From contig JAGGSW010000009.1 in the NCBI GenBank assembly GCA_021158895.1, positions 1 through 12,602 on the forward strand: 12,602 nucleotides of DNA, given 5' to 3'. Source of the DNA: Candidatus Odinarchaeota archaeon (lineage in GTDB: Archaea > Asgardarchaeota > Baldrarchaeia > Baldrarchaeales > DXJG01). This document shows, in pieces, positions 6,698 through 12,602 of this stretch. The translations under genes were made by a program, and so were the position numbers. The notes under the pieces are model-generated. The model was not told where the DNA came from and made no database searches. It saw nothing but the letters and a program-made list of their open reading frames with translations. Positions within the stretch are counted from its first letter, which is position 1; each line of letters starts with the position of its first letter.

Positions 6698-7537
6698 ATG
6701 AAAGTCAGTAATATCATGACTAGAAACGTAGTGTATGTTGAGGTTCCAGGGAACAGGGAGCACTTACTGGAATTAATGGATAAACACGGGGTCATGGGAC
6801 TACCTGTAGTGAAAAAGGGGACAAAAGAAGTTGTTGGAATAGTTACTCGTACTGATTTAATGCAAAAGCCTGATGAAGAGCAAATAGCTATGCTTATGAC
6901 ACGAGATCCTATAGTAACCACTCCGGATGCGGATATTACGGATGTTACGAAGATACTGCTCGATAAAAATATTCGTAGGCTACCTGTTGTTGAAAATGGT
7001 GAACTTGTTGGTATTGTAACAGTTGCAGACATTGTTTGGAAGGCTATCTCTCGCATGAATATTGATAAACCAATTAAACCGTATGTACAGAAGAAAATAA
7101 CTGCCGTGTGGGAAGGTACTCCTTTACCTGTTGCATATATAGTTATGCGGCTTGCTGATGTTCAAGCATTACCAGTTCTAGGTAATGAGGGTCAACTCGT
7201 AGGAATAATCACCGACACTGATTTTATCTCTCTTAGTGAGGTTGTTGATGAAAGTAAAGTTTCTGAAGTATCTGCGGCTAGTGAGGGAACTAAATGGTCA
7301 TGGGATGCATCTACATACATCTATATAGCTAAAAAGAAACTAAAATTGCCAAAAAAACTGGTTAGCGAAGTTATGGTAACCAACGTCATTAAAGTAGCTG
7401 AACAAATATCGGTGAGTGAATGCGCAAAGATGATGAGAAAATACGATATTGACCAGTTCCCGGTGGTAAACGCTAAAGGAGATCTAGTTGGAATGATTAC
7501 GGATGTAAATCTCCTTAAGGCGTTGCTGGAAATTTAA
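6698..7537 (+). CDS. Four-CBS-domain regulatory protein
   Basis: The 279-residue soluble protein consists of four CBS motifs arranged as two Bateman modules: about 7-58, 66-118, 132-180 and 225-279. Each repeat has the typical ending of valine-rich strand plus GIVT/GIIT/GMIT and an acidic helix start (for example LVGIVTVADIV and LVGMITDVNLL). CBS pairs usually bind adenine nucleotides or S-adenosylmethionine and act as energy or ligand sensors. No catalytic domain is attached, so it probably regulates a partner that cannot be named from here. GGAGG (6686-6690) sits seven bases before ATG 6698, fixing the start. The 3' end overlaps the convergent winged-helix gene by 23 bases. Confidence 0.88.
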   Translation: MKVSNIMTRNVVYVEVPGNREHLLELMDKHGVMGLPVVKKGTKEVVGIVTRTDLMQKPDEEQIAMLMTRDPIVTTPDADITDVTKILLDKNIRRLPVVENGELVGIVTVADIVWKAISRMNIDKPIKPYVQKKITAVWEGTPLPVAYIVMRLADVQALPVLGNEGQLVGIITDTDFISLSEVVDESKVSEVSAASEGTKWSWDASTYIYIAKKKLKLPKKLVSEVMVTNVIKVAEQISVSECAKMMRKYDIDQFPVVNAKGDLVGMITDVNLLKALLEI

Positions 7538-7826
7538 TTTCTAAGTATTTATCTATTAGTCGTTGACCAAGACCCGTCAATAACCATTTATAAGGTTTCT
7601 TTCCCTTCCTTGATACAATCTTTTCTTGCTCCAACTTTTTTAAGTGATGTAAAATAACTCCATAGCTAAGATTAGTCTTATCGCTTATCTCTTTTATAGT
7701 TCTTCCAGAACCTTCTGCTTCCCTAAGACATCTTAAGATAAGAGTTCGTACAATTAAGCCGCGCTTCATGTTCCTGATTTTTGATAACCGTGCGAGGGGA
7801 TCTATGTAGTCTACCTCTTTTAGCAT
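7515..7826 (-). CDS. Winged helix-turn-helix transcriptional regulator
   Basis: This 103-residue protein has an ArsR/MarR-like winged helix. A basic N-terminal helix is followed by TIKEISDKTNLSYGVILHHLKKLEQEKIV (about 43-71) as helix-turn-helix and recognition helix, then the wing SRKGKKPYKWLLTGLG. No ligand or metal-binding domain is present. The start at ATG 7826 lacks a strong ribosome site; an internal ATG in MKRGLIV (residue 20) is an alternative. It overlaps the CBS gene by 23 bases tail to tail. Two tandem palindromes lie about 150 bases upstream, between it and the divergent secreted-protein gene, and may be its operator; that link is inference. Confidence 0.82.
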   Translation of the reverse strand: MLKEVDYIDPLARLSKIRNMKRGLIVRTLILRCLREAEGSGRTIKEISDKTNLSYGVILHHLKKLEQEKIVSRKGKKPYKWLLTGLGQRLIDKYLEIKFPATP

Positions 7827-8146
7827 TGAAAATCCCAGCCGACATAATATATAATCTTCTTCATTAAAGGGAATAATCTAAAAACATAAATGCTTATCGA
7901 AACTGTTTTAAATTCTGAATTAGGATAAAATAAACTAACACCATGAATGTCAAATAGACGTCAAAGATTCGAATAAAGGTTCATATGAACAGGTTCATGA
8001 ACAATAACGGTGAAATTTAAAGCGAAATTGATACATTGAAGTGGAGCCTTATCCAAGATTAAGCAAAAATAAACCTTATAATCGAATAAAAATGTATAGA
8101 GTTTAAAAACTTAACATAATAAGAAACAACTCCAGCGGTGAGGAAT
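7827..8146. other. Divergent intergenic region with palindromes and promoter-like elements
   Basis: About 320 AT-rich bases separate the winged-helix gene from the secreted-protein gene. No credible ORF or RNA gene is visible. It holds the tandem palindromes at 7979-8002 and a TATA-like CTTATAAT (8075-8082), about 65 bases before ATG 8147. The latter is placed to serve the rightward gene. Confidence 0.45.
7979..8002. promoter_or_regulatory. Tandem palindromic operator-like site
   Basis: GTTCATATGAAC (7979-7990) is a perfect 12-base palindrome. After two bases, GTTCATGAAC (7993-8002) is a perfect 10-base palindrome with the same half-site GTTCAT. Two adjacent copies of one dyad look like paired binding sites for a dimeric regulator. 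The winged-helix protein encoded at 7515-7826 is the nearest candidate. Confidence 0.5.
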
Positions 8147-9181
8147 ATGCGCCGTGCTTACGTAATTTTAATAGCTTTAGTACTTCTAACAATAGTATTT
8201 GCATCTGTGCCCAGAGGCGTAGCAATGCTTGAAGAAGAAGTTATAGTTCTTTTTGACGAATCTCATGGCCAAAACTTGACATATACTCTTAGGAATTTTA
8301 CAAAAGCTATTGATGCCCTTAACGGATCCGTATTAGAATATAAACCGGGGAGATATGCAAAATATCTTGTACGTATACTACCTCCTAATGCAACTCTTAA
8401 TTACTCAACGCTTGAGGGAGTTGACATAGTAATTATTGGTAACCCAGACCAAAATGCATCTTTTAGTGAAGGTGAGCTTTCTTCACTGGTAAACTTTACA
8501 GAACACGGTGGAAGCTTGTTTCTAATGTGTGATCCTCAGCTTAACGAATCTGTATACGGTGAGATGGGTAATCCAATGGAATTAAATAAAATACTATCGG
8601 CATTAAATATTTCTTCGGTTTGGTTTTCTTGCAATGATTCTCTCGGTGATGCTATATTTAATGAGAATCACAGTGTAGTTCAACACCCATATTTTGTGTA
8701 CGTAAACAGAACCGAGTTTAGTAACGAAACAAGCATATCTGATAACATTAAGAGGGTTTTAACATTTTCTTCCAGTATAGTTGTCAAGAATAACAAGTGT
8801 ATTGTTGCAACGGGGGATAACATGTCCTATGCAATAATGCCAAATGGAAACTACACATTTCAAAATGGCACAAAACCTCCGTGGCTAGCTATATACGCTG
8901 ATGGCAAATTTAAAGTAGCTCTTTGTGGATCTACCGTAATGTTTAGTGATCTAAATGTAAAAGGTCTTGAAAAATCGTGGATAGATGTAGAGGACAATAA
9001 AATACTGTGGCTTAATATAATTAAGTGGCTGACTCCCCTCCCCAGTCCAATCAACGTGTTAAACTACTTCACCATAGCGGGAAGTATAATACTAATTTTA
9101 GGTGTGGCTTCTTTTCTAGCCTACAAGATATATGGAGATCAAAGAAAATTGGCTAATTTCCTGCCTTACCGTAAAAGCTAG
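8147..9181 (+). CDS. Secreted, membrane-anchored GATase1-like (DUF4350/GldG-type) protein
   Basis: The 344-residue protein begins with a signal peptide or anchor (MRRAYVILIALVLLTIVFAS) and ends with a membrane helix (about 301-323) and a short basic tail, so most of it should face outside the cell. Its ectodomain opens with VIVLFDESHGQN and contains DIVIIGNPDQ and GGSLFLMCDP, a layout seen in the class I glutamine-amidotransferase-like domains of DUF4350/GldG proteins. I see no obvious catalytic triad, so a binding role is more likely. At least 16 N-X-S/T sequons are present, consistent with heavy archaeal N-glycosylation. ATG 8147 is preferred over GTG 8138, because GGTGA (8137-8141) is placed as its ribosome site. 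Function is unknown. Confidence 0.7.
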   Translation: MRRAYVILIALVLLTIVFASVPRGVAMLEEEVIVLFDESHGQNLTYTLRNFTKAIDALNGSVLEYKPGRYAKYLVRILPPNATLNYSTLEGVDIVIIGNPDQNASFSEGELSSLVNFTEHGGSLFLMCDPQLNESVYGEMGNPMELNKILSALNISSVWFSCNDSLGDAIFNENHSVVQHPYFVYVNRTEFSNETSISDNIKRVLTFSSSIVVKNNKCIVATGDNMSYAIMPNGNYTFQNGTKPPWLAIYADGKFKVALCGSTVMFSDLNVKGLEKSWIDVEDNKILWLNIIKWLTPLPSPINVLNYFTIAGSIILILGVASFLAYKIYGDQRKLANFLPYRKS

Positions 9182-9365
9182 CATACGCATTTTTTCGTCA
9201 ATTGCCGAATAACTATAGTCAACTTCATAGTAATATTTTTATGGAATCGGGAAGCGAGATAATACTCAAACACAGGTCAAAGAAACCTATTATTTGTCGA
9301 TAAAATATTCGAGTATCTTACATGGGAAGCAGATTGTAGTGGTAAAATGTTGGTGGTGAGAAATA

Positions 9366-10190
9366 TTGCCTAACTTATTCCAAATAATTTCAGGAATCAT
9401 CGTCGTTGGTCTATTTGGTATGCTCTCTGTAAAAAAGAAAGCTGTTGATAATACTGGATTAGTCGCCGGGCTTGCTGTCGGATTGTCAGTTTGGATACTT
9501 GGCGGCTGGCAATGGTTCTTAATAATATTAGTTTTTCATCTGATAGCCGCACAGTTTACGAAGTATAAATACGAGCTTAAAAGAAGGAGAGGAGCAGCTG
9601 AGGAGAAAGGCGGTGCGCGCGCATGGTACAATGTACTTGCTAACGGTGGCATGGCTATGCTTTTAGCAATTCTCGAGGGATATGGAAAGTTCGGCGGGGA
9701 TGTGTTCTTTGCCGGTTTCCTAGGCGCAATAAGCACGGCTACTGCCGATACTTTAGCCACGGAAATAGGTCTTTTGAATCCAGGAAATCCACGGCTAATA
9801 GTAAATCTTAAGAAAAAAGTTGAACCAGGAACTTCAGGTGGAATAACCCCCCTAGGTGAATTTGCTACATTCACGGGGGCCTCCATAATTGGACTAGTAG
9901 CATTTCTTCTTCAAATCACTGGTTTTCTCAATGTAAACTGGGGAATTAAAACGTTATTCATAAGCGTCGTTGCTGGTTTTCTAGGATGCACATTTGACAG
10001 CATTCTTGGAGCAACGGTTCAAGCGGTTTATCGATGTCAAACATGTGGTAAAATAACTGAAAAGCGTATTCACTGTGGACAAAAAACAAAGCACATAAAG
10101 GGTTATGAACTCATAGAAAATAACACAGTTAATTTTATATCAACCGCTCTAGGAGCGCTAATAGCAATGCTTCTATACTTAAACATCTAG
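9366..10190 (+). CDS. DUF92 family integral membrane protein
   Basis: The 274-residue polytopic membrane protein matches DUF92 (TIGR00297), the family that includes the plant and cyanobacterial phytyl-phosphate kinase VTE6. Signature stretches are WYNVLANGGMAMLL, STATADTLATEIGLLNP, VEPGTSGGITPLGEFAT, and the C-terminal FDSILGATVQAVYRCQTCGK with HCGQKT, which adds a probable zinc-binding cysteine cluster (about 222-240). By analogy it may act on isoprenoid alcohol phosphates for membrane lipid metabolism; this is inference. The start is TTG 9366, five bases after GGTGAG (9355-9360). It stands 184 bases after the secreted-protein gene and probably has its own promoter. Confidence 0.87.
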   Translation: MPNLFQIISGIIVVGLFGMLSVKKKAVDNTGLVAGLAVGLSVWILGGWQWFLIILVFHLIAAQFTKYKYELKRRRGAAEEKGGARAWYNVLANGGMAMLLAILEGYGKFGGDVFFAGFLGAISTATADTLATEIGLLNPGNPRLIVNLKKKVEPGTSGGITPLGEFATFTGASIIGLVAFLLQITGFLNVNWGIKTLFISVVAGFLGCTFDSILGATVQAVYRCQTCGKITEKRIHCGQKTKHIKGYELIENNTVNFISTALGALIAMLLYLNI

Positions 10191-10262
10191 GCGATAGACG
10201 AATACACTCTAAATATCTCTATACATTTTAATCTAAAAACTAAATTACTGCAACCTGTAGTA

Positions 10263-10511
10263 TTATTCGCTCTCTATGGTGGCATAATATCTATCTATAA
10301 ACTCGCCGTAGACATCTACTGGCTCTGAAAGCGGGTTTATCTTAATAGTGTCTGAAAGCCCACAACTACCGCATTGTACAATAGCTATGCCTTCTTCTTT
10401 TTTCATTTCTATTCTAACAGCTTGAGCTCCACAACTTGGGCATTCAAATATCGTTGGAAGCCTTCTTACAACCCTTCTTACAACCTTTCTTCTTTTTCTT
10501 CTCCTTCCCAT
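10263..10511 (-). CDS. elf1: Elf1-type transcription elongation factor
   Basis: The 82-residue protein is an archaeal Elf1 homologue, a small zinc-ribbon factor that in eukaryotes associates with elongating RNA polymerase. The basic N-terminus (GRRRKRRKVVRRVVRRLP) leads to the zinc ribbon with FECPSCGA (about 22-29) and VQCGSCGLSD (about 45-54), then the family signature INPLSEPVDVYGEFIDRYY. Length and motif order are typical. GGTGAG lies five bases before ATG 10511 on this strand. It is divergent from the gene at 10606, with 94 bases between the two starts for both promoters. Confidence 0.88.
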   Translation of the reverse strand: MGRRRKRRKVVRRVVRRLPTIFECPSCGAQAVRIEMKKEEGIAIVQCGSCGLSDTIKINPLSEPVDVYGEFIDRYYATIESE

Positions 10512-10605
10512 TTGTTCTCACCACTTTACCAATTCTAGGTAACTCTCAAATATTTCCAATTTAAATTTACCACATCAAAAGAAGACGAGAAATAGGTGGT
10601 ATAGA

Positions 10606-10917
10606 GTGGAGAACATCTTTATAATCCGAAATAAAGATGTAAAAAGAGTTCTAATGGGGGTTCCAAAGGGGCATAAACATCATAGATGTGTGATTGAGTT
10701 AAAAGATGGCAAATTTCTGATTTTTCACGAAGCAACTATCGCAAACATAGTTAGAGCTTACGTAACCATTAAAACACATCCCCAAAAACAAGCTATAGAA
10801 CTTCTCTGTAAAGAGTTAAAAGACAAAAAACCAGGATTTGCAACATATCAACTATTAGAGGCAGAAAAGAACGAAAACGAAATATTAGGAGAACTTGAAA
10901 AAATCTTGGTAAACTAG
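10606..10917 (+). CDS. Conserved-looking hypothetical protein, 103 residues
   Basis: I do not recognise a named family. The protein is small, soluble and basic, with an N-terminal half that looks beta-rich (RVLMGVPKGHKHHRCVIEL, then DGKFLIFHEATIANIVRAYV) and a charged helical C-terminal half (ELLCKELKDKKPGFATYQLL and EKNENEILGELEKIL). The cluster KGHKHHR is notable, but no metal site or catalytic motif can be assigned. A good ribosome site AGGTGGT (10594-10600) precedes GTG 10606 by five bases, and codon use resembles the neighbours, so it is a real gene. It faces away from elf1 and ends 17 bases from the RPA gene, tail to tail. Confidence 0.75.
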   Translation: MENIFIIRNKDVKRVLMGVPKGHKHHRCVIELKDGKFLIFHEATIANIVRAYVTIKTHPQKQAIELLCKELKDKKPGFATYQLLEAEKNENEILGELEKILVN

Positions 10918-10934
10918 TGAATACCCAAATAAAG

Positions 10935-12602
10935 TTAGAGAACTTTCTTCATCTCATCTATTAATTTTTCTGCCTCTATAATTGGATCGGCTTGTTCTAC
11001 ATCAAGTACATGTAGTTCCAATCTATCCGAGACATCATTATATGTAATAGTTCCGCGAAAAACCAAGTCTTTCCCCGTAACTTCGTTGAGCCTTGACAGA
11101 AGTTCATCATGAGTAACTTGACCTAATCGAGTCTTAAGATCTAGAAGTTTAACTGCGACGTCGTTCCAACACTTAGCAACAATAGTATCGGAGCCATCGT
11201 CAATAATGCAAGCTAATGTTAATCTTTGCACAGGATTATCTATTTCTTTACCGCAATTTGGACAGAACCATTTATCATCTATTAATTCAGCCTTTTTGAA
11301 ACAGTCCGGACAAGCATTGTATAATAAAGGTCTATCAAAAAAATATACTATCGAAGCTCTAACTTCTACTCTCTCATTTTCATTTACATCTTTAAGTTTA
11401 ACTCTACGGAAATCAGCTATATGGGTAGGTCTTTGTATTTGTACAGGAGGGGCTAAATATTTTTTCCCTAGTATCTCTGTAGTTGATAGCTTGCTTATAT
11501 GTATCTCTAAATCTCCAGATATTCCTTTTCTAACATATCCATGAAGTATTTGAATAATATCTCCCTCCGAAATATTGCTAAGCCGTTCGGCCTCATTATC
11601 CCACGCCACAACCCTTACTGCATTTCCATCTTCATCAGAAAGCATAAAAACTAATCTCTTCCCTATACTTCCATCTCCGCGAACAAATTCTCTTAAAGAC
11701 TCAATCCTTGAGACAATACCCTTAACATTTATGTATGGAGTTTTAACTCCCATTGCTAAGTCTCCAATCGACGTAAACTGAAGTTTCGGAGCAGAAGCAG
11801 ATGCCAGCAATTTTTCATCCACATCTTCAGGCTGAAGGACCCTAATTATACTTTCGGAATCGACATGCACTTCCAAACTCTCCATTCTCCCAGATCTAGT
11901 ATATGCCCCCTCCAATTCAACAATATTTCCTTCACTTAATTTTTCGGCTTCTTCGGCCTTTTCATTCCAGAATACAACTCGTATTTCCCCGGTCTCGTCA
12001 CCAAGAATTGCACTCAAGATTTTCCCCTGTTTCTCACCCCTTTCAAAACTTGTTAAGCTACTTTTTTTCTTTATAATGCCACGTAAAACTATATTATACA
12101 TATTTGCACGTAATTCTTCTATTTTTAAACGCTTCCCCGATACTTTAGGAATTTTTTCAGAGTCGACATCTTCGGGGTTTACAACGATCTTCCCTTTGCT
12201 TCCTACGTGTACCTCTGCATTTCCATCTCGACCTTCACGAACATCTGCGCCAATTATACGTAATATATCATTTCTCTTTATTTCTCCTTCCTTTATCAAT
12301 TTTATATGGCTGCTATTCCAGAATACAACTCGTATTTCCCCGGTCTCGTCACCAAGAATTAGTGACGCAACTTCGTTCTTTCTGTTATCTATTGTGAATT
12401 CTCTTATCGGGAAAATATGTAAAACTCGTCCAATAAGAGTAGCATTCCTCATACCAGGTTTTAATTTATTTATATCTATTTTTCCCTCCGATATAAACTT
12501 ATCAAAGAAGTTTAAACCTAATTCCTTTGCAACAAGCATAGCAGCACTCTTGTCTGTAATTAATCCACCCAATTCTTCTTTTTTCTTTTCAATTAATTCT
12601 AG
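10935..12602 (-). CDS. rpa: Replication factor A (single-stranded DNA-binding protein), N-terminus cut by window edge
   Basis: At least 555 residues of an archaeal RPA are present, and the frame stays open to the edge (ELIEKKKEELGGLITDKSAA), so the start lies outside the window. RPA coats single-stranded DNA in replication and repair. Numbering from 12572, I see OB-folds at about 40-132, 155-247 and 268-368. A fourth region at about 385-530 carries a four-cysteine zinc finger, CPDC (421-424) with CPNC (437-440). Each fold has the WN or WD after a DETGEIRVVFW-type strand. Folds 1 and 2 share the 15-residue ILGDETGEIRVVFWN, encoded by identical DNA. The gene is convergent with the 103-residue hypothetical gene. 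Confidence 0.9.
   Translation of the reverse strand, partial: LELIEKKKEELGGLITDKSAAMLVAKELGLNFFDKFISEGKIDINKLKPGMRNATLIGRVLHIFPIREFTIDNRKNEVASLILGDETGEIRVVFWNSSHIKLIKEGEIKRNDILRIIGADVREGRDGNAEVHVGSKGKIVVNPEDVDSEKIPKVSGKRLKIEELRANMYNIVLRGIIKKKSSLTSFERGEKQGKILSAILGDETGEIRVVFWNEKAEEAEKLSEGNIVELEGAYTRSGRMESLEVHVDSESIIRVLQPEDVDEKLLASASAPKLQFTSIGDLAMGVKTPYINVKGIVSRIESLREFVRGDGSIGKRLVFMLSDEDGNAVRVVAWDNEAERLSNISEGDIIQILHGYVRKGISGDLEIHISKLSTTEILGKKYLAPPVQIQRPTHIADFRRVKLKDVNENERVEVRASIVYFFDRPLLYNACPDCFKKAELIDDKWFCPNCGKEIDNPVQRLTLACIIDDGSDTIVAKCWNDVAVKLLDLKTRLGQVTHDELLSRLNEVTGKDLVFRGTITYNDVSDRLELHVLDVEQADPIIEAEKLIDEMKKVL
11964..12009. repeat. 46-nt perfect repeat within rpa, copy A (OB-fold 2)
   Basis: This segment is identical over 46 bases to 12315-12360. 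Both encode ILGDETGEIRVVFWN at equivalent positions of OB-folds 2 and 1. The sequences diverge at once on both sides, including at the protein level. Confidence 0.9.
12315..12360. repeat. 46-nt perfect repeat within rpa, copy B (OB-fold 1)
   Basis: This is the partner of 11964-12009, with which it is identical at all 46 positions including third-codon positions. The two copies are 351 bases apart, an exact multiple of three, in the same orientation. Confidence 0.9.

Noticed and set aside
6451..6711. 86-residue ORF after the MazG-like gene
   Set aside because: It begins inside the MazG-like gene in another frame, runs over the promoter and ribosome site of the CBS gene, and has an unnatural composition.
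9536..9886. 116-residue minus-strand ORF inside the DUF92 gene
   Set aside because: It is a shadow of a well-supported DUF92 reading frame and has a proline- and serine-rich composition typical of antisense translation.

Overview
The window is chromosomal DNA from an archaeon. The evidence is a Sec61-beta type translocon subunit, an Elf1-type elongation factor, a multi-OB-fold replication protein A with a zinc finger, DUF2070 and DUF92 membrane proteins, ADP-forming acyl-CoA synthetase, archaeal TATA-like boxes, strong Shine-Dalgarno sites and frequent GTG/TTG starts. The DNA is AT-rich. The gene set fits a lineage near Bathyarchaeia or other TACK archaea, but this placement is tentative and rests on gene content only. 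No mobile element, CRISPR array, rRNA or convincing tRNA is visible.

Layout. Positions 135-1598 (+) hold an acetyl/acyl-CoA synthetase (ADP-forming) alpha subunit broken into six reading-frame blocks. Positions 1611-3458 (-) encode a DUF2070 membrane protein, divergent from a ZPR1-type zinc-finger protein (3521-4156, +). That gene overlaps tail-to-tail with Sec61-beta (4132-4326, -). A 340-base non-coding stretch leads to glyA (4692-6124, +), then a MazG-like pyrophosphohydrolase (6213-6506, +), a four-CBS-domain protein (6698-7537, +) and a convergent winged-helix regulator (7515-7826, -). After a 320-base intergenic region with two tandem palindromes comes a secreted, sequon-rich, membrane-anchored protein (8147-9181, +). 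A DUF92 membrane protein (9366-10190, +), Elf1 (10263-10511, -), an unrecognised 103-residue protein (10606-10917, +) and the bulk of RPA (10935-12602, -, running off the edge) complete the window.

The main discovery candidate is glyA (serine hydroxymethyltransferase). Its reading frame is interrupted three times, by insertions of 28, 26 and 29 nt. Each insertion folds as a hairpin, and its junctions form a bulge-helix-bulge (BHB): a four-position central helix flanked by 3-nt bulges on opposite strands. Cutting each bulge between its second and third nucleotide, as the archaeal splicing endonuclease does, removes 4794-4821, 4885-4910 and 5579-5607. This yields a continuous 449-residue enzyme with the conserved SHMT motifs restored at every junction. 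The simplest reading is a protein-coding gene with three tiny BHB introns. I know BHB introns in archaeal mRNA mainly from cbf5, so three in glyA would be notable.

The broken synthetase gene is different. It carries four single-base losses, mostly in short homopolymers, plus one insertion that contains an imperfect 16-nt duplication and no BHB. That looks like a young pseudogene or local sequencing error. The remaining genes are ordinary information-processing and housekeeping genes in small, mostly single-gene units with many changes of direction.
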